Translations under genes and position numbers: made by a program
Notes under the pieces: generated by a model
The model's database searches: none
Told to the model about the DNA's origin: nothing
Seen by the model: only the letters and a program-made list of their open reading frames with translations
Part shown: positions 1 to 5,078 of the stretch, in pieces
How the letters are laid out: the number at the start of each line of letters is the position of its first letter
How positions within the stretch are numbered: the first letter of the stretch is position 1
NCBI GenBank assembly: GCA_009839535.1
Contig: VXPN01000306.1
Coordinates: forward strand, 1 to 5,373
DNA length: 5,373 bases
From: Boseongicola sp. SB0662_bin_57
GTDB taxonomy: Bacteria > Pseudomonadota > Alphaproteobacteria > Rhodobacterales > Rhodobacteraceae
Direction of reading: 5' to 3'

Positions 1-1699
1 CCGCGTAGGCCGGAGCCACGTTGATCATGTCGATCGAGCGCATCCGCGTGGCGAGAAGGGATTGCGGCCCGTCCCGCATGGTCGTGTCGGTGACCAGGAC
101 ACGATCCTGTTCCAGCATCCAGCTTGCGACGGCCTCGGCACCTTCCTTCTTCAAGAGATCACGCGTGCCCGGCGCCGGGTCTCGGGTCCGGAGTGCCGGT
201 GGCACCGGGTCGCGGAGGCTTGCGGGCGGCCTGGGGCGGTCCCTGGTATCGGGGTGGCCGTTGACGGTCACGTCCGCGAGATAGGCCAGGATTCGGGTTG
301 CCCGGTCGCGTCGCGGCTTGAAGTCGAAGAGATCGGGCGTCTCGTCGATGAATCGCGTGTGATACTCGTTGTTGAGAAACGTCGGATGCTTCAGCAGGTT
401 CTCGACAAAGGCGATGTTGGTGGACACGCCGCGAATCCGGAATTCGCGAAGCGCACGATCCATCCGGGCGATCGCGGCTTCGGGGGTGGGAGCCCAGGCG
501 GTGACCTTCTCGAGAAGCGAATCGTAGTAGCGCGTGATGACCGCCCCCGAGTAGGCCGTGCCCCCGTCAAGCCGGATTCCCATGCCGTTCGCGCCTCGGT
601 AGGCCGCGATACGCCCATAGTCCGGAATGAAGTTGTTGGTTGGATCTTCCGTCGTGATCCGGCACTGGATGGCGTGGCCGTTGAGCGCGACGTCGTATTG
701 CGACGCCGTGCCCGTCGCCTCCACCAGGCCCTTGCCTTCGGCAATCAGGATCTGGGCCTGGACGATGTCAATTCCGGTCACCTCTTCGGTCACCGTGTGT
801 TCGACCTGGATGCGCGGATTCACTTCGATGAAATAGAATTCCCCGGAATCCATGTCCATCAGGAACTCGATGGTTCCCGCGCATTCGTAGTTCACCTCCT
901 CGGCAATCTTCTTGCCAAGGCCGGCAAGCCTTTCGCGCTGTGCGCCCGAAAGGTAGGGCGCGGGCGCGCGCTCGACCACCTTCTGGTTCCGGCGTTGAAC
1001 GGAGCAGTCGCGTTCCCAAAGATGATATATGTTTCCGCGGCTGTCGCCGAGGATCTGGACCTCCACGTGGCGTGCGCGCTGGATCATCCTTTCGAGATAG
1101 CCCTCGCCGTTGCCGAAGGCCGCTTCCGCCTCGCGGCGCCCTTCCAGGACCTTCTCCTCGAGTTCGTCGGGCGACATGATCGGGCGCATGCCGCGACCGC
1201 CTCCGCCCCAGGAGGCCTTGAGCATCATCGGATAGCCGACCGCTTCGGCCTGCTTGCGCACGAGTTCCATGTCGTCGCCGAGAACGTCCGATGCGGGAAT
1301 GACCGGCACACCGGCCTTGATCGCGACCATGCGCGCGCTTGCCTTGTCGCCAAGGGCGCGCATGGTCTCGGCCTTCGGGCCGATGAAGGTGATGCCGGCT
1401 TCGGTGCATGCCTCTACCAGCGCCGGGTTCTCGGAGAGCAGTCCGTATCCCGGATGAATCGCGTCGGCTCCGCTTTCCTGGGCGACCCGGATCACCTCGT
1501 CGATGGAAAGATAGGCCGCAACGGGGCCGAGCCCCTTCCCGATGCGATAGGCCTCGTCGGCCTTGAACCGGTGGAGGCACAGCTTGTCCTCTTCCGCGAA
1601 GATCGCGACGGTCCGCTTGCCGAGCTCGTTTGCCGCGCGCATGACACGGATGGCGATTTCGCCACGGTTGGCAATCAGGATTTTCTTGATCTCGGCCAT
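1..1699 (-). CDS. pyc: Pyruvate carboxylase, N-terminal part (biotin carboxylase plus start of carboxyltransferase domain), cut by window edge
   Basis: Pyruvate carboxylase makes oxaloacetate from pyruvate, bicarbonate and ATP by way of carboxybiotin, replenishing the TCA cycle in the cytoplasm. The 566 codons visible begin MAEIKKILIANRGEIAIRVM, the usual biotin carboxylase opening. Next come GDKASAR (117-123), the ATP-grasp glycine loop with K161 and WGGGGRGM (164-171), RDCSVQRRNQKVVE (230-243) and the catalytic EVNPRIQVEHTVTE (292-305, E292/N294/R296). The linker DVTVNGHP (476-483) and TDTTMRD...QSLLATRMR (537-554) show a carboxyltransferase domain in the same chain, so this is pyruvate carboxylase and not a stand-alone AccC. 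R542, D543 (metal ligand) and Q546 are present, but the residue between D543-G544 and Q546, normally His, is Pro545. An AGGAA motif six bases before the ATG supports the start. The rest of the carboxyltransferase and the biotin carrier domain lie outside the window. Family assignment is firm. Confidence 0.96.
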   Translation of the reverse strand, partial: MAEIKKILIANRGEIAIRVMRAANELGKRTVAIFAEEDKLCLHRFKADEAYRIGKGLGPVAAYLSIDEVIRVAQESGADAIHPGYGLLSENPALVEACTEAGITFIGPKAETMRALGDKASARMVAIKAGVPVIPASDVLGDDMELVRKQAEAVGYPMMLKASWGGGGRGMRPIMSPDELEEKVLEGRREAEAAFGNGEGYLERMIQRARHVEVQILGDSRGNIYHLWERDCSVQRRNQKVVERAPAPYLSGAQRERLAGLGKKIAEEVNYECAGTIEFLMDMDSGEFYFIEVNPRIQVEHTVTEEVTGIDIVQAQILIAEGKGLVEATGTASQYDVALNGHAIQCRITTEDPTNNFIPDYGRIAAYRGANGMGIRLDGGTAYSGAVITRYYDSLLEKVTAWAPTPEAAIARMDRALREFRIRGVSTNIAFVENLLKHPTFLNNEYHTRFIDETPDLFDFKPRRDRATRILAYLADVTVNGHPDTRDRPRPPASLRDPVPPALRTRDPAPGTRDLLKKEGAEAVASWMLEQDRVLVTDTTMRDGPQSLLATRMRSIDMINVAPAYA

Positions 1700-1705
1700 C
1701 GTTCG

Positions 1706-1710
1706 TTCCT
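1706..1710 (-). promoter_or_regulatory. Ribosome binding site of pyruvate carboxylase
   Basis: On the minus strand AGGAA lies six bases before the ATG at 1699. It fixes the start, which also fits the family's usual N-terminus. Confidence 0.7.
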
Positions 1711-1730
1711 GCCTTGAATTTGCGGCATGT

Positions 1731-1757
1731 GTTATCCGCCGACGGTGGCGTCGGCAA
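1731..1757 (-). promoter_or_regulatory. Weak candidate promoter for the pyruvate carboxylase gene
   Basis: Read on the minus strand, TTGCCG (1757-1752) is followed after 15 bases by GATAAC (1736-1731). These resemble -35 and -10 elements, but the spacer is shorter than the usual 16-18 bases. A perfect hairpin occupies the spacer. The gene could equally be read from a promoter upstream of the dehydrogenase gene, since both point the same way and no terminator is visible between them. Confidence 0.25.
1738..1755. repeat. Perfect 7-bp inverted repeat in the pyc upstream spacer
   Basis: GCCGACG and CGTCGGC pair perfectly around a four-base loop, GTGG. No T-run follows on either strand, so it does not look like an intrinsic terminator. 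It falls inside the candidate promoter, about 40 bases before the pyc start, and could be an operator or a leader hairpin. A function is inferred only from position. Confidence 0.4.
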
Positions 1758-1849
1758 TCTCCGATTGGCCCGTGATGGGGATCGGGGAACGGGAAGCATG
1801 GATTCCGCGGCAGGCCTGGGACGCGGCCAATCAGGAACGTGCGGGGCGT

Positions 1850-3004
1850 TCAAGCCTTGGGTATCGATGACGGGACGACGCGAGCGGCAAGATCGGAGAG
1901 TCGCCTCGCGCCCATTTGGCCCATGTTCGCGGTCATGTCGTCCGACAGGACATGAATCAGGTGTGGCGGCCCGCTCCGGCCCAGCGCTCCGATCGCATAG
2001 TGGAACGCGCGGCCGAGCATGACGAAGTCGGCCCCGAGGGCAAGGGCGCGGAGGATGTCCAGGCCGCCCATGACGCCACTGTCGAAGACGATTGGCGTCT
2101 CCGGGACGGCATCGCGGATTGCCGGCAGGCACTCGATCGAGGCAGGCCCGCCGTCGAACTGGCGTCCCGAGTGGTTCGAGACCCAGATGCCGTCAATGCC
2201 CATTTTGACAAGGCGTCTTGCATCCTCGGGCTTCTGGATCCCCTTGACGAGAAACGGGCCGTCCCAAAGTTCGCGAATCTCCGAGATGTCCTGCCAGCTC
2301 GGTTCACCCCTGATGACGTGTCCGGCGTGGGCGACCGAATTGTAGTCGTCCAACTGGTCGACATAATCCTCGCAGAACTTCAGGCTTGGAATGCCTTCCC
2401 GAAGCGTTCCAAACGTCCATGCGGGATGCAGCAACATCGAGAGGACCATGCCGGCAGTGATCTTGGGTGGTATCGTCAGGTCGGCGCGCCGCTGGCGCTC
2501 GCGGCGGCTGTCGACCGGGACGTCCACCGTCAGGACCAGCGTATGGAATCCGGAGTCCCTCGTGCGACGAAGCATGTCGGCGCGAAAGTCCTTTCGGCCC
2601 GGCATGTACATCTGGAACCAGCCCTGGTCGCCGATGTTCGGGGCCAGGGTTTCCGGCAGCACGGTTGCAACATGCGACATGACGTAGGGAATGCCGGTCC
2701 CGGCGCAGGCGGCAGCGAGGATCTTTTCGGCCCCCGGCCACATGATGCCCGACATTCCGACGGGGGCGCATCCGAAGGGGAGGGGGTAGTCGCGTCCAAG
2801 AAACGTGGTGGACAGGTCGAATTCGAGCGATCCTTCCAGCACTGCGGGCCAGAAGCGGATGGCCTGAAGCGCGGACCTGTTGCGCCTGGTCTGGTCCTCG
2901 TTGCCGGTGGAACTGTCGAGATACTCGAACACGAAGTGCGGCACGCGCCGACGTGCGCGCAGCCGGAGGTCCGAAATGGCGGGATAGCGCGTGTCCAGAT
3001 TCAT
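1850..3004 (-). CDS. FMN-dependent alpha-hydroxy-acid dehydrogenase (L-lactate dehydrogenase/glycolate oxidase family)
   Basis: The family oxidises L-2-hydroxy acids (lactate, glycolate, mandelate) to 2-oxo acids with FMN, passing electrons to quinone or oxygen. From the ATG at 3004 the protein has 384 residues, close to the 380-400 usual for LldD-type enzymes. Active-site elements appear in order: Y28 in FEYLDSSTG, QMY with Y133, TVDVP with D161 and RRER with R168, K254 in FLVKGI, the catalytic pair H278 and R281 in SNHSGRQFDGGP, then the FMN phosphate loops DSGVMGGLDILRALALGA (308-325) and LGR (330-332). No signal peptide or fused cytochrome domain is seen. I chose the ATG at 3004 because MNLDTRYPAISDLR matches the usual family N-terminus. 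A TTG 20 codons upstream (3064) has a better AAAGG ribosome site, so the start is uncertain. Lactate is the likeliest substrate given pyc downstream, but the sequence alone does not fix it. Confidence 0.92.
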   Translation of the reverse strand: MNLDTRYPAISDLRLRARRRVPHFVFEYLDSSTGNEDQTRRNRSALQAIRFWPAVLEGSLEFDLSTTFLGRDYPLPFGCAPVGMSGIMWPGAEKILAAACAGTGIPYVMSHVATVLPETLAPNIGDQGWFQMYMPGRKDFRADMLRRTRDSGFHTLVLTVDVPVDSRRERQRRADLTIPPKITAGMVLSMLLHPAWTFGTLREGIPSLKFCEDYVDQLDDYNSVAHAGHVIRGEPSWQDISEIRELWDGPFLVKGIQKPEDARRLVKMGIDGIWVSNHSGRQFDGGPASIECLPAIRDAVPETPIVFDSGVMGGLDILRALALGADFVMLGRAFHYAIGALGRSGPPHLIHVLSDDMTANMGQMGARRLSDLAARVVPSSIPKA

Positions 3005-3110
3005 GCGGGCAATTAGGCGCAATCGTCTGGATTTTGGAAGCGGATTCGTGAATTCATGGACCAACGTCGCCTTTGCTCGTGGCGATGCTATCCCTTCGCC
3101 TGCGTCAGGA

Positions 3111-3164
3111 CTTCACCTTCGATTTCGGGTGGTTTCGCGAGCGATGGGTCTATCTGAGGTGAAG
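3111..3164. repeat. 8-bp inverted repeat CTTCACCT / AGGTGAAG
   Basis: The two arms (3111-3118 and 3157-3164) are exact reverse complements, separated by 38 bases. The wide spacing makes a simple hairpin or terminator unlikely. A protein-binding pair or chance are both possible. Confidence 0.35.
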
Positions 3165-3168
3165 GGAC

Positions 3169-3192
3169 GGAAGCCAGCCGTTTCAGGCTTCC
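3169..3192. repeat. 7-bp stem, 10-base loop hairpin
   Basis: GGAAGCC (3169-3175) and GGCTTCC (3186-3192) are perfect reverse complements around a 10-base loop. No T-run follows on either strand, so a rho-independent terminator is not supported. Confidence 0.4.
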
Positions 3193-3338
3193 AAGGCGGC
3201 GGAAATGCGGAGCTAACCTCGAGTCGACGGTGCTACATTGAAATGTCCGGGGCGGGGTCCGGATTGCGGCGCTTGTGCTCCAGCGCGTCCGGGCTTCGCT
3301 TGTCCACATAAGCACGTGCATGGTGCAATCGATCCTGA

Positions 3339-3352
3339 ACGGCCCGGGCCGT
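3339..3352. repeat. 14-bp perfect palindrome
   Basis: ACGGCCCGGGCCGT is identical to its reverse complement. It lies 44 bases before the first codon of the resolvase remnant. It could be a binding or crossover site of the former element, but GC-rich DNA produces such palindromes fairly often. Confidence 0.4.
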
Positions 3353-3396
3353 CGCCGGAAAACATGCGTGGGCTGTCGCCGCCGTTCTGCCTGTAG

Positions 3397-3867
3397 ATGA
3401 ACCCCTACGGCCGCTTCGAGCCGGATCTGGGCGAGTGCATCGACCGCCTGACACGTTCCATGAAGGCGCTCCAGGTCATTGTCGAGATGCTCCGGGAAAG
3501 GGGTGCCAGATGCGCTGCAACCGAGCAGGCTGCGGACATCTCGACCGCCGTCGGCGAGGCCTTCCTTGACATGCTTGGCGTCTTTGCCGCGTTCGAAACC
3601 AACCTGCACCGCGAGCGGCAAGCCGAAGGAATCATCGCGGCCAAGCGGAGGGGTGCCTGTCGCGAGCAGCCTACGACGATCGAAATGGACGCAATCGGGT
3701 GTCGCATTGCCGAAGGGCATTCTCCAACCAAAATCGCACGCGAGACGGAGATTTCGCGCGGAACCATCTACAAGGCCAAGGAAAGGCTGTTGGGGCGATG
3801 GAGCCGCGCCGATGACGTCGGCTTTGTCATCGTGTCGTCGAGTTCTTCGAATCCGGCGTCCGCCTGA
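3397..3867 (+). pseudogene. Serine recombinase (resolvase/invertase family) remnant, N-terminal catalytic region missing
   Basis: Intact serine recombinases of this family (about 180-210 residues) cut and exchange DNA strands through an N-terminal serine in a YARVS-like motif. This 156-residue frame starts near the middle of the catalytic domain: IDRLTRS (15-21) carries the two arginines matching R68 and R71 of gamma-delta resolvase. Then come TEQAADISTAVGEAFLDMLGVF (42-63), the long helix with AFETNLHRERQAEGIIAAKRRG (65-86), and a C-terminal helix-turn-helix, IAEGHSPTKIARETEISRGTIYKAKE (104-129). About 50 N-terminal residues, including the catalytic serine, are absent. A TAG stop sits directly before the ATG and no ribosome site precedes it. 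EPDLGECIDRLTRS may be an internal deletion joining the usual RPELxxxID segment to the later DRLTRS. A surviving DNA-binding protein made from the remnant cannot be excluded, but recombinase activity is not expected. Confidence 0.8.
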
Positions 3868-3921
3868 CCTCGGCTGCGACGCAAACGTTCTCGACCGGGA
3901 AGTGCGTGCTTCTATATGTCC

Positions 3922-3950
3922 TTGACAACATACGTTCGGCATTGCATATT
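3922..3950 (+). promoter_or_regulatory. Sigma-70 type promoter of the toxin-antitoxin operon
   Basis: A consensus -35 box TTGACA (3922-3927) is followed by a 17-base spacer and CATATT (3945-3950, four of six consensus -10 bases). It lies 57 bases upstream of the toxin start with no gene between. It is the best promoter I see in the window. Confidence 0.65.
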
Positions 3951-3966
3951 CTGGCGCGGGCAATGC
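3939..3966. promoter_or_regulatory. Candidate operator of the toxin-antitoxin operon (inverted repeat over the -10 box and likely start site)
   Basis: GCATTGC (3939-3945) and GCAATGC (3960-3966) are perfect 7-bp reverse complements with a 14-base centre. They flank the -10 box and the expected transcription start. A shorter dyad, TATGT-N8-ACATA (3915-3932), brackets the -35 box. Antitoxins of the XRE/HigA kind repress their own operon through such dyads, so binding by the downstream antitoxin is a reasonable inference but is not shown by sequence. Confidence 0.45.
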
Positions 3967-3995
3967 AGTGCCGCCACTGGCTGATCCAACAAAAG

Positions 3996-4003
3996 AAAGG
4001 AGG
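3996..4003 (+). promoter_or_regulatory. Strong ribosome binding site of the toxin gene
   Basis: AAAGGAGG ends four bases before the ATG at 4008. It decides the toxin start against an in-frame GTG at 3906, which lies upstream of the promoter itself. Confidence 0.8.
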
Positions 4004-4007
4004 CCTG

Positions 4008-4388
4008 ATGGTCTGGAAGATTGACTTTCATCAAGAATTTGCGCTGGAATTCAAGGAATACGAAGACACGATCAGATTGGAAATTATGGCAATTGTCGAA
4101 TTGCTTCGAGAGGAAGGACCGTCCCTTGGCCGGCCGCATGTCGACACGCTTCAGGGCTCCAGGCATGCGAACATGAAGGAACTTCGCTGTCGTGGCGCCT
4201 GCAAGACATGGCGCGTGGCCTTTGCCTTTACGCCGGAACGAACGGCGCTGCTGCTCGCGGCCGGGGACAAGTCCCGAATGAAGTCGAAGCGGTTCTATCG
4301 CTGGCTTGTCACGACGGCAGAGAAGCGGTTCGACGAATTCCTGAAGGAGGCAACGGAAAAGGAGGCCACTTCCGACGACAGTGCATGA
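4008..4388 (+). CDS. Type II toxin of the RelE/ParE superfamily, HigB-like (phage Gp49-like family)
   Basis: Toxins of this family are small ribosome-dependent mRNA interferases that slow growth when the paired antitoxin is lost. The product from the ATG at 4008 is 126 residues, slightly longer than the usual 100-120 through a charged C-terminal tail (KEATEKEATSDDSA). Recognisable family blocks are LGRPHVDTLQGSRHANMKELR (40-60), TWRVAFAFTPERTALLLAAGDKS (67-89) and KRFYRWLVTTAEKRFDEFL (94-112), the typical Gp49-like pattern of central strands and final helix. The consensus-strength ribosome site and the promoter upstream imply efficient expression. The antitoxin gene follows after 72 bases on the same strand, the toxin-first order typical of higBA. 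Activity is inferred from family; no disabling change is visible. It lies just downstream of a decayed resolvase, consistent with arrival on a mobile element. Confidence 0.9.
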   Translation: MVWKIDFHQEFALEFKEYEDTIRLEIMAIVELLREEGPSLGRPHVDTLQGSRHANMKELRCRGACKTWRVAFAFTPERTALLLAAGDKSRMKSKRFYRWLVTTAEKRFDEFLKEATEKEATSDDSA

Positions 4389-4400
4389 GCCACCTTGGTC

Positions 4401-4425
4401 ATCCCCGGAGCTGCGCCTCGGGGGT
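4401..4425 (+). other. Hairpin between toxin and antitoxin genes
   Basis: ATCCCCG and CGGGGGT pair (one T-G wobble), with an AG/CT extension after a single bulged G and a six-base loop. An A8 run (4431-4438), not a T-run, follows on the plus strand, so this is not an intrinsic terminator. It may tune message stability or the toxin-to-antitoxin ratio (inferred). Confidence 0.4.
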
Positions 4426-4437
4426 GCGCCAAAAAAA

Positions 4438-4464
4438 ATGATCAGATCAAGAGAGAAAGCATGA
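4438..4464 (+). other. Possible 8-codon leader frame overlapping the antitoxin start
   Basis: ATG at 4438 opens MIRSREKA, and its TGA stop overlaps the antitoxin ATG as ATGA (4461-4464). The antitoxin's own ribosome site is weak (GAGAGAAAG), so ribosomes finishing this frame could restart on the antitoxin. The leader has no clear ribosome site of its own, only an A-rich stretch, and such short frames arise by chance. Confidence 0.25.
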
Positions 4465-4778
4465 AGACCGTAAGCTATGAAGAAATGAAAGCACGCGAAA
4501 CCCCGGTGATGCAGCGCCGGATCGAGGCTCGCACCGATGAGCTTCGGGCCGAACTGGCCACCTTGCGCGAACTTCGCAAGAGACTTGACATCACGCAGGT
4601 CGAGCTTGCTGCCGAGCTTGGCATCGGACAGGAGGGTGTCTCGCGCCTCGAGAGACGCAATGACACATTGGTGTCCACCCTGCGAAAGGCAGTCGAGGCC
4701 ATGGGAGGCGACTTGCGCCTCATCGCTGAGCTTCCGAACGGAGGTCGCGTGGAGCTGTCAGACTTCGGACACGCCTAA
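4461..4778 (+). CDS. HigA-like antitoxin with XRE-type helix-turn-helix
   Basis: The antitoxin binds and neutralises the upstream toxin and usually represses the shared operon. The 105-residue protein has a charged, probably helical N-terminal part (17-42), then an XRE/Cro-type helix-turn-helix, TQVELAAELGIGQEGVSRLERR (45-66). It ends in the conserved tail STLRKAVEAMGGDLRLIAELP (72-92), which is typical of antitoxins paired with Gp49-like toxins. The ATG at 4461 gives the family-like opening MKTVSYEEMKARE. An in-frame TTG at 4395 would add 22 residues, some of them encoded by the intergenic hairpin, and is less likely. The ribosome site is weak compared with the toxin's, the reverse of what excess antitoxin would need, so coupling or processing may compensate. 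The 3' end overlaps by four bases the tail of a minus-strand small frame. Confidence 0.9.
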   Translation: MKTVSYEEMKARETPVMQRRIEARTDELRAELATLRELRKRLDITQVELAAELGIGQEGVSRLERRNDTLVSTLRKAVEAMGGDLRLIAELPNGGRVELSDFGHA

Positions 4779-5002
4779 CTGTCGGGCGGTCGACGCACAC
4801 GTCCTTCCGCGCCCTCCTTGGTCAGGTGCGCAAAAACGTCCTGCGGGTCTGCCGTGGACCTGGACGAGCGGAAGACGACGATGCGCAGCGAGCGGGCATT
4901 GCGACTCGCGGGACGGCAGAGGAGGAACCGTTCCGGCAGGAGCGTCGCGATGAATTCTGCCGCAGTCGTCGGGAGAGAGCCAGTCGCCCGGTCAAGTCGC
5001 AT
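4775..5002 (-). CDS. Small hypothetical protein, divergent from uvrD
   Basis: I do not recognise this 75-residue frame. It starts MRLDRATGSLPTTAAEFIAT, has a central hydrophobic and basic part (LLPERFLLCR, SLRIVVFRSS) and ends with a charged tail. There is no clear transmembrane helix, signal peptide or Cys/His motif. By hand count 55 of 75 codons end in G or C, which fits a real GC-rich gene but is not decisive. The ATG at 5002 is the only possible start: an in-frame TAA lies upstream with no other start codon between. No good ribosome site is visible, and an inverted repeat overlaps the start codon. The putative LexA box lies 22 bases upstream in the GTTC-N7-GTTC sense, so SOS control is possible. 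If it is not a gene, 4779-5078 is a 300-base spacer with only the dyad and LexA-like box. Confidence 0.45.
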   Translation of the reverse strand: MRLDRATGSLPTTAAEFIATLLPERFLLCRPASRNARSLRIVVFRSSRSTADPQDVFAHLTKEGAEGRVRRPPDS

Positions 5003-5018
5003 GGTCCGAAGCGACTTG
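4993..5018. repeat. 8-bp inverted repeat at the start of the small divergent frame
   Basis: CAAGTCGC (4993-5000) and GCGACTTG (5011-5018) are perfect reverse complements around a 10-base centre. In the minus-strand message the start codon of the small frame sits at the edge of this stem, which could hide it from ribosomes. As DNA it could be a second operator beside the LexA-like box. No T-run follows on either side. Confidence 0.5.
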
Positions 5019-5024
5019 CGGCGA

Positions 5025-5039
5025 GAACGGATTGTGAAC
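5025..5039. promoter_or_regulatory. Putative LexA (SOS) box between uvrD and the small divergent gene
   Basis: GAAC-GGATTGT-GAAC on the plus strand reads GTTC-N7-GTTC on the minus strand, the direct-repeat LexA operator described for Alphaproteobacteria. It lies 39 bases before the uvrD ATG and 22 bases before the small frame's ATG, so it could repress either or both. uvrD is a known SOS gene in Escherichia coli, which makes the location meaningful. Match and spacing are seen directly; LexA binding is inferred. Confidence 0.6.
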
Positions 5040-5078
5040 GTGCTTTATCTCCGGGACCGGGCGCGCTAGGCTTGCCCA

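Larger units (their letters stand above)
3005..3396. other. Gene-poor region rich in inverted repeats between the dehydrogenase and the resolvase remnant
   Basis: I see no credible gene in these 392 bases. It must contain the dehydrogenase promoter (minus strand), but I could not pick clear -35 and -10 elements. I looked in all three plus frames for the missing resolvase N-terminus (a YARVS-type motif) and did not find it. The region carries several dyads: GGCGA/TCGCC (3081-3100), CTTCACCT/AGGTGAAG (3111-3164), GGAAGCC/GGCTTCC (3169-3192), ACATT-GA-AATGT (3235-3246), GCACGTGC (3312-3319) and a 14-bp palindrome (3339-3352). It may be the decayed left part of an inserted element. Confidence 0.5.

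Noticed and set aside
1701..1708. Tandem GTTCGTTC before pyc as a LexA box
   Set aside because: The two GTTC units are adjacent, not separated by seven bases, and overlap the ribosome site region.
62..1717. 551-codon plus-strand frame opposite pyruvate carboxylase
   Set aside because: It is antisense to a gene with clear motifs, its protein has no recognisable domain, and long antisense frames are expected in GC-rich DNA.
1763..1832. GATTGGCC / GGCCAATC inverted repeat in the spacer between the dehydrogenase and pyc
   Set aside because: The 8-bp arms are perfect, but 54 bases apart with no supporting context. I treat it as chance.
768..2132. 454-codon minus-strand frame
   Set aside because: It overlaps both pyc and the dehydrogenase gene in another frame, and its translation is Arg/Gly/Pro-rich with no domain.
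1916..3016. 366-codon plus-strand frame opposite the dehydrogenase
   Set aside because: It is antisense to a gene with intact catalytic motifs and has no domain of its own.
3838..3856. T-arm-like string AGTTCTTCGAATCC suggesting a tRNA end or attachment site
   Set aside because: No acceptor stem, D-arm or anticodon arm can be built around it, and it lies inside the resolvase frame.
3088..3963. 291-codon minus-strand frame
   Set aside because: It runs antisense through the resolvase remnant, whose family motifs are clear, and I recognise nothing in its translation.
3005..4007. CRISPR array or insertion-sequence ends
   Set aside because: No regularly spaced direct repeats and no matching terminal inverted repeats with a target duplication were seen.
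4401..4438. Hairpin plus A8 run as a transcription terminator
   Set aside because: On the plus strand the run is A, not T. On the minus strand the T-run comes before the hairpin. Neither orientation makes an intrinsic terminator.
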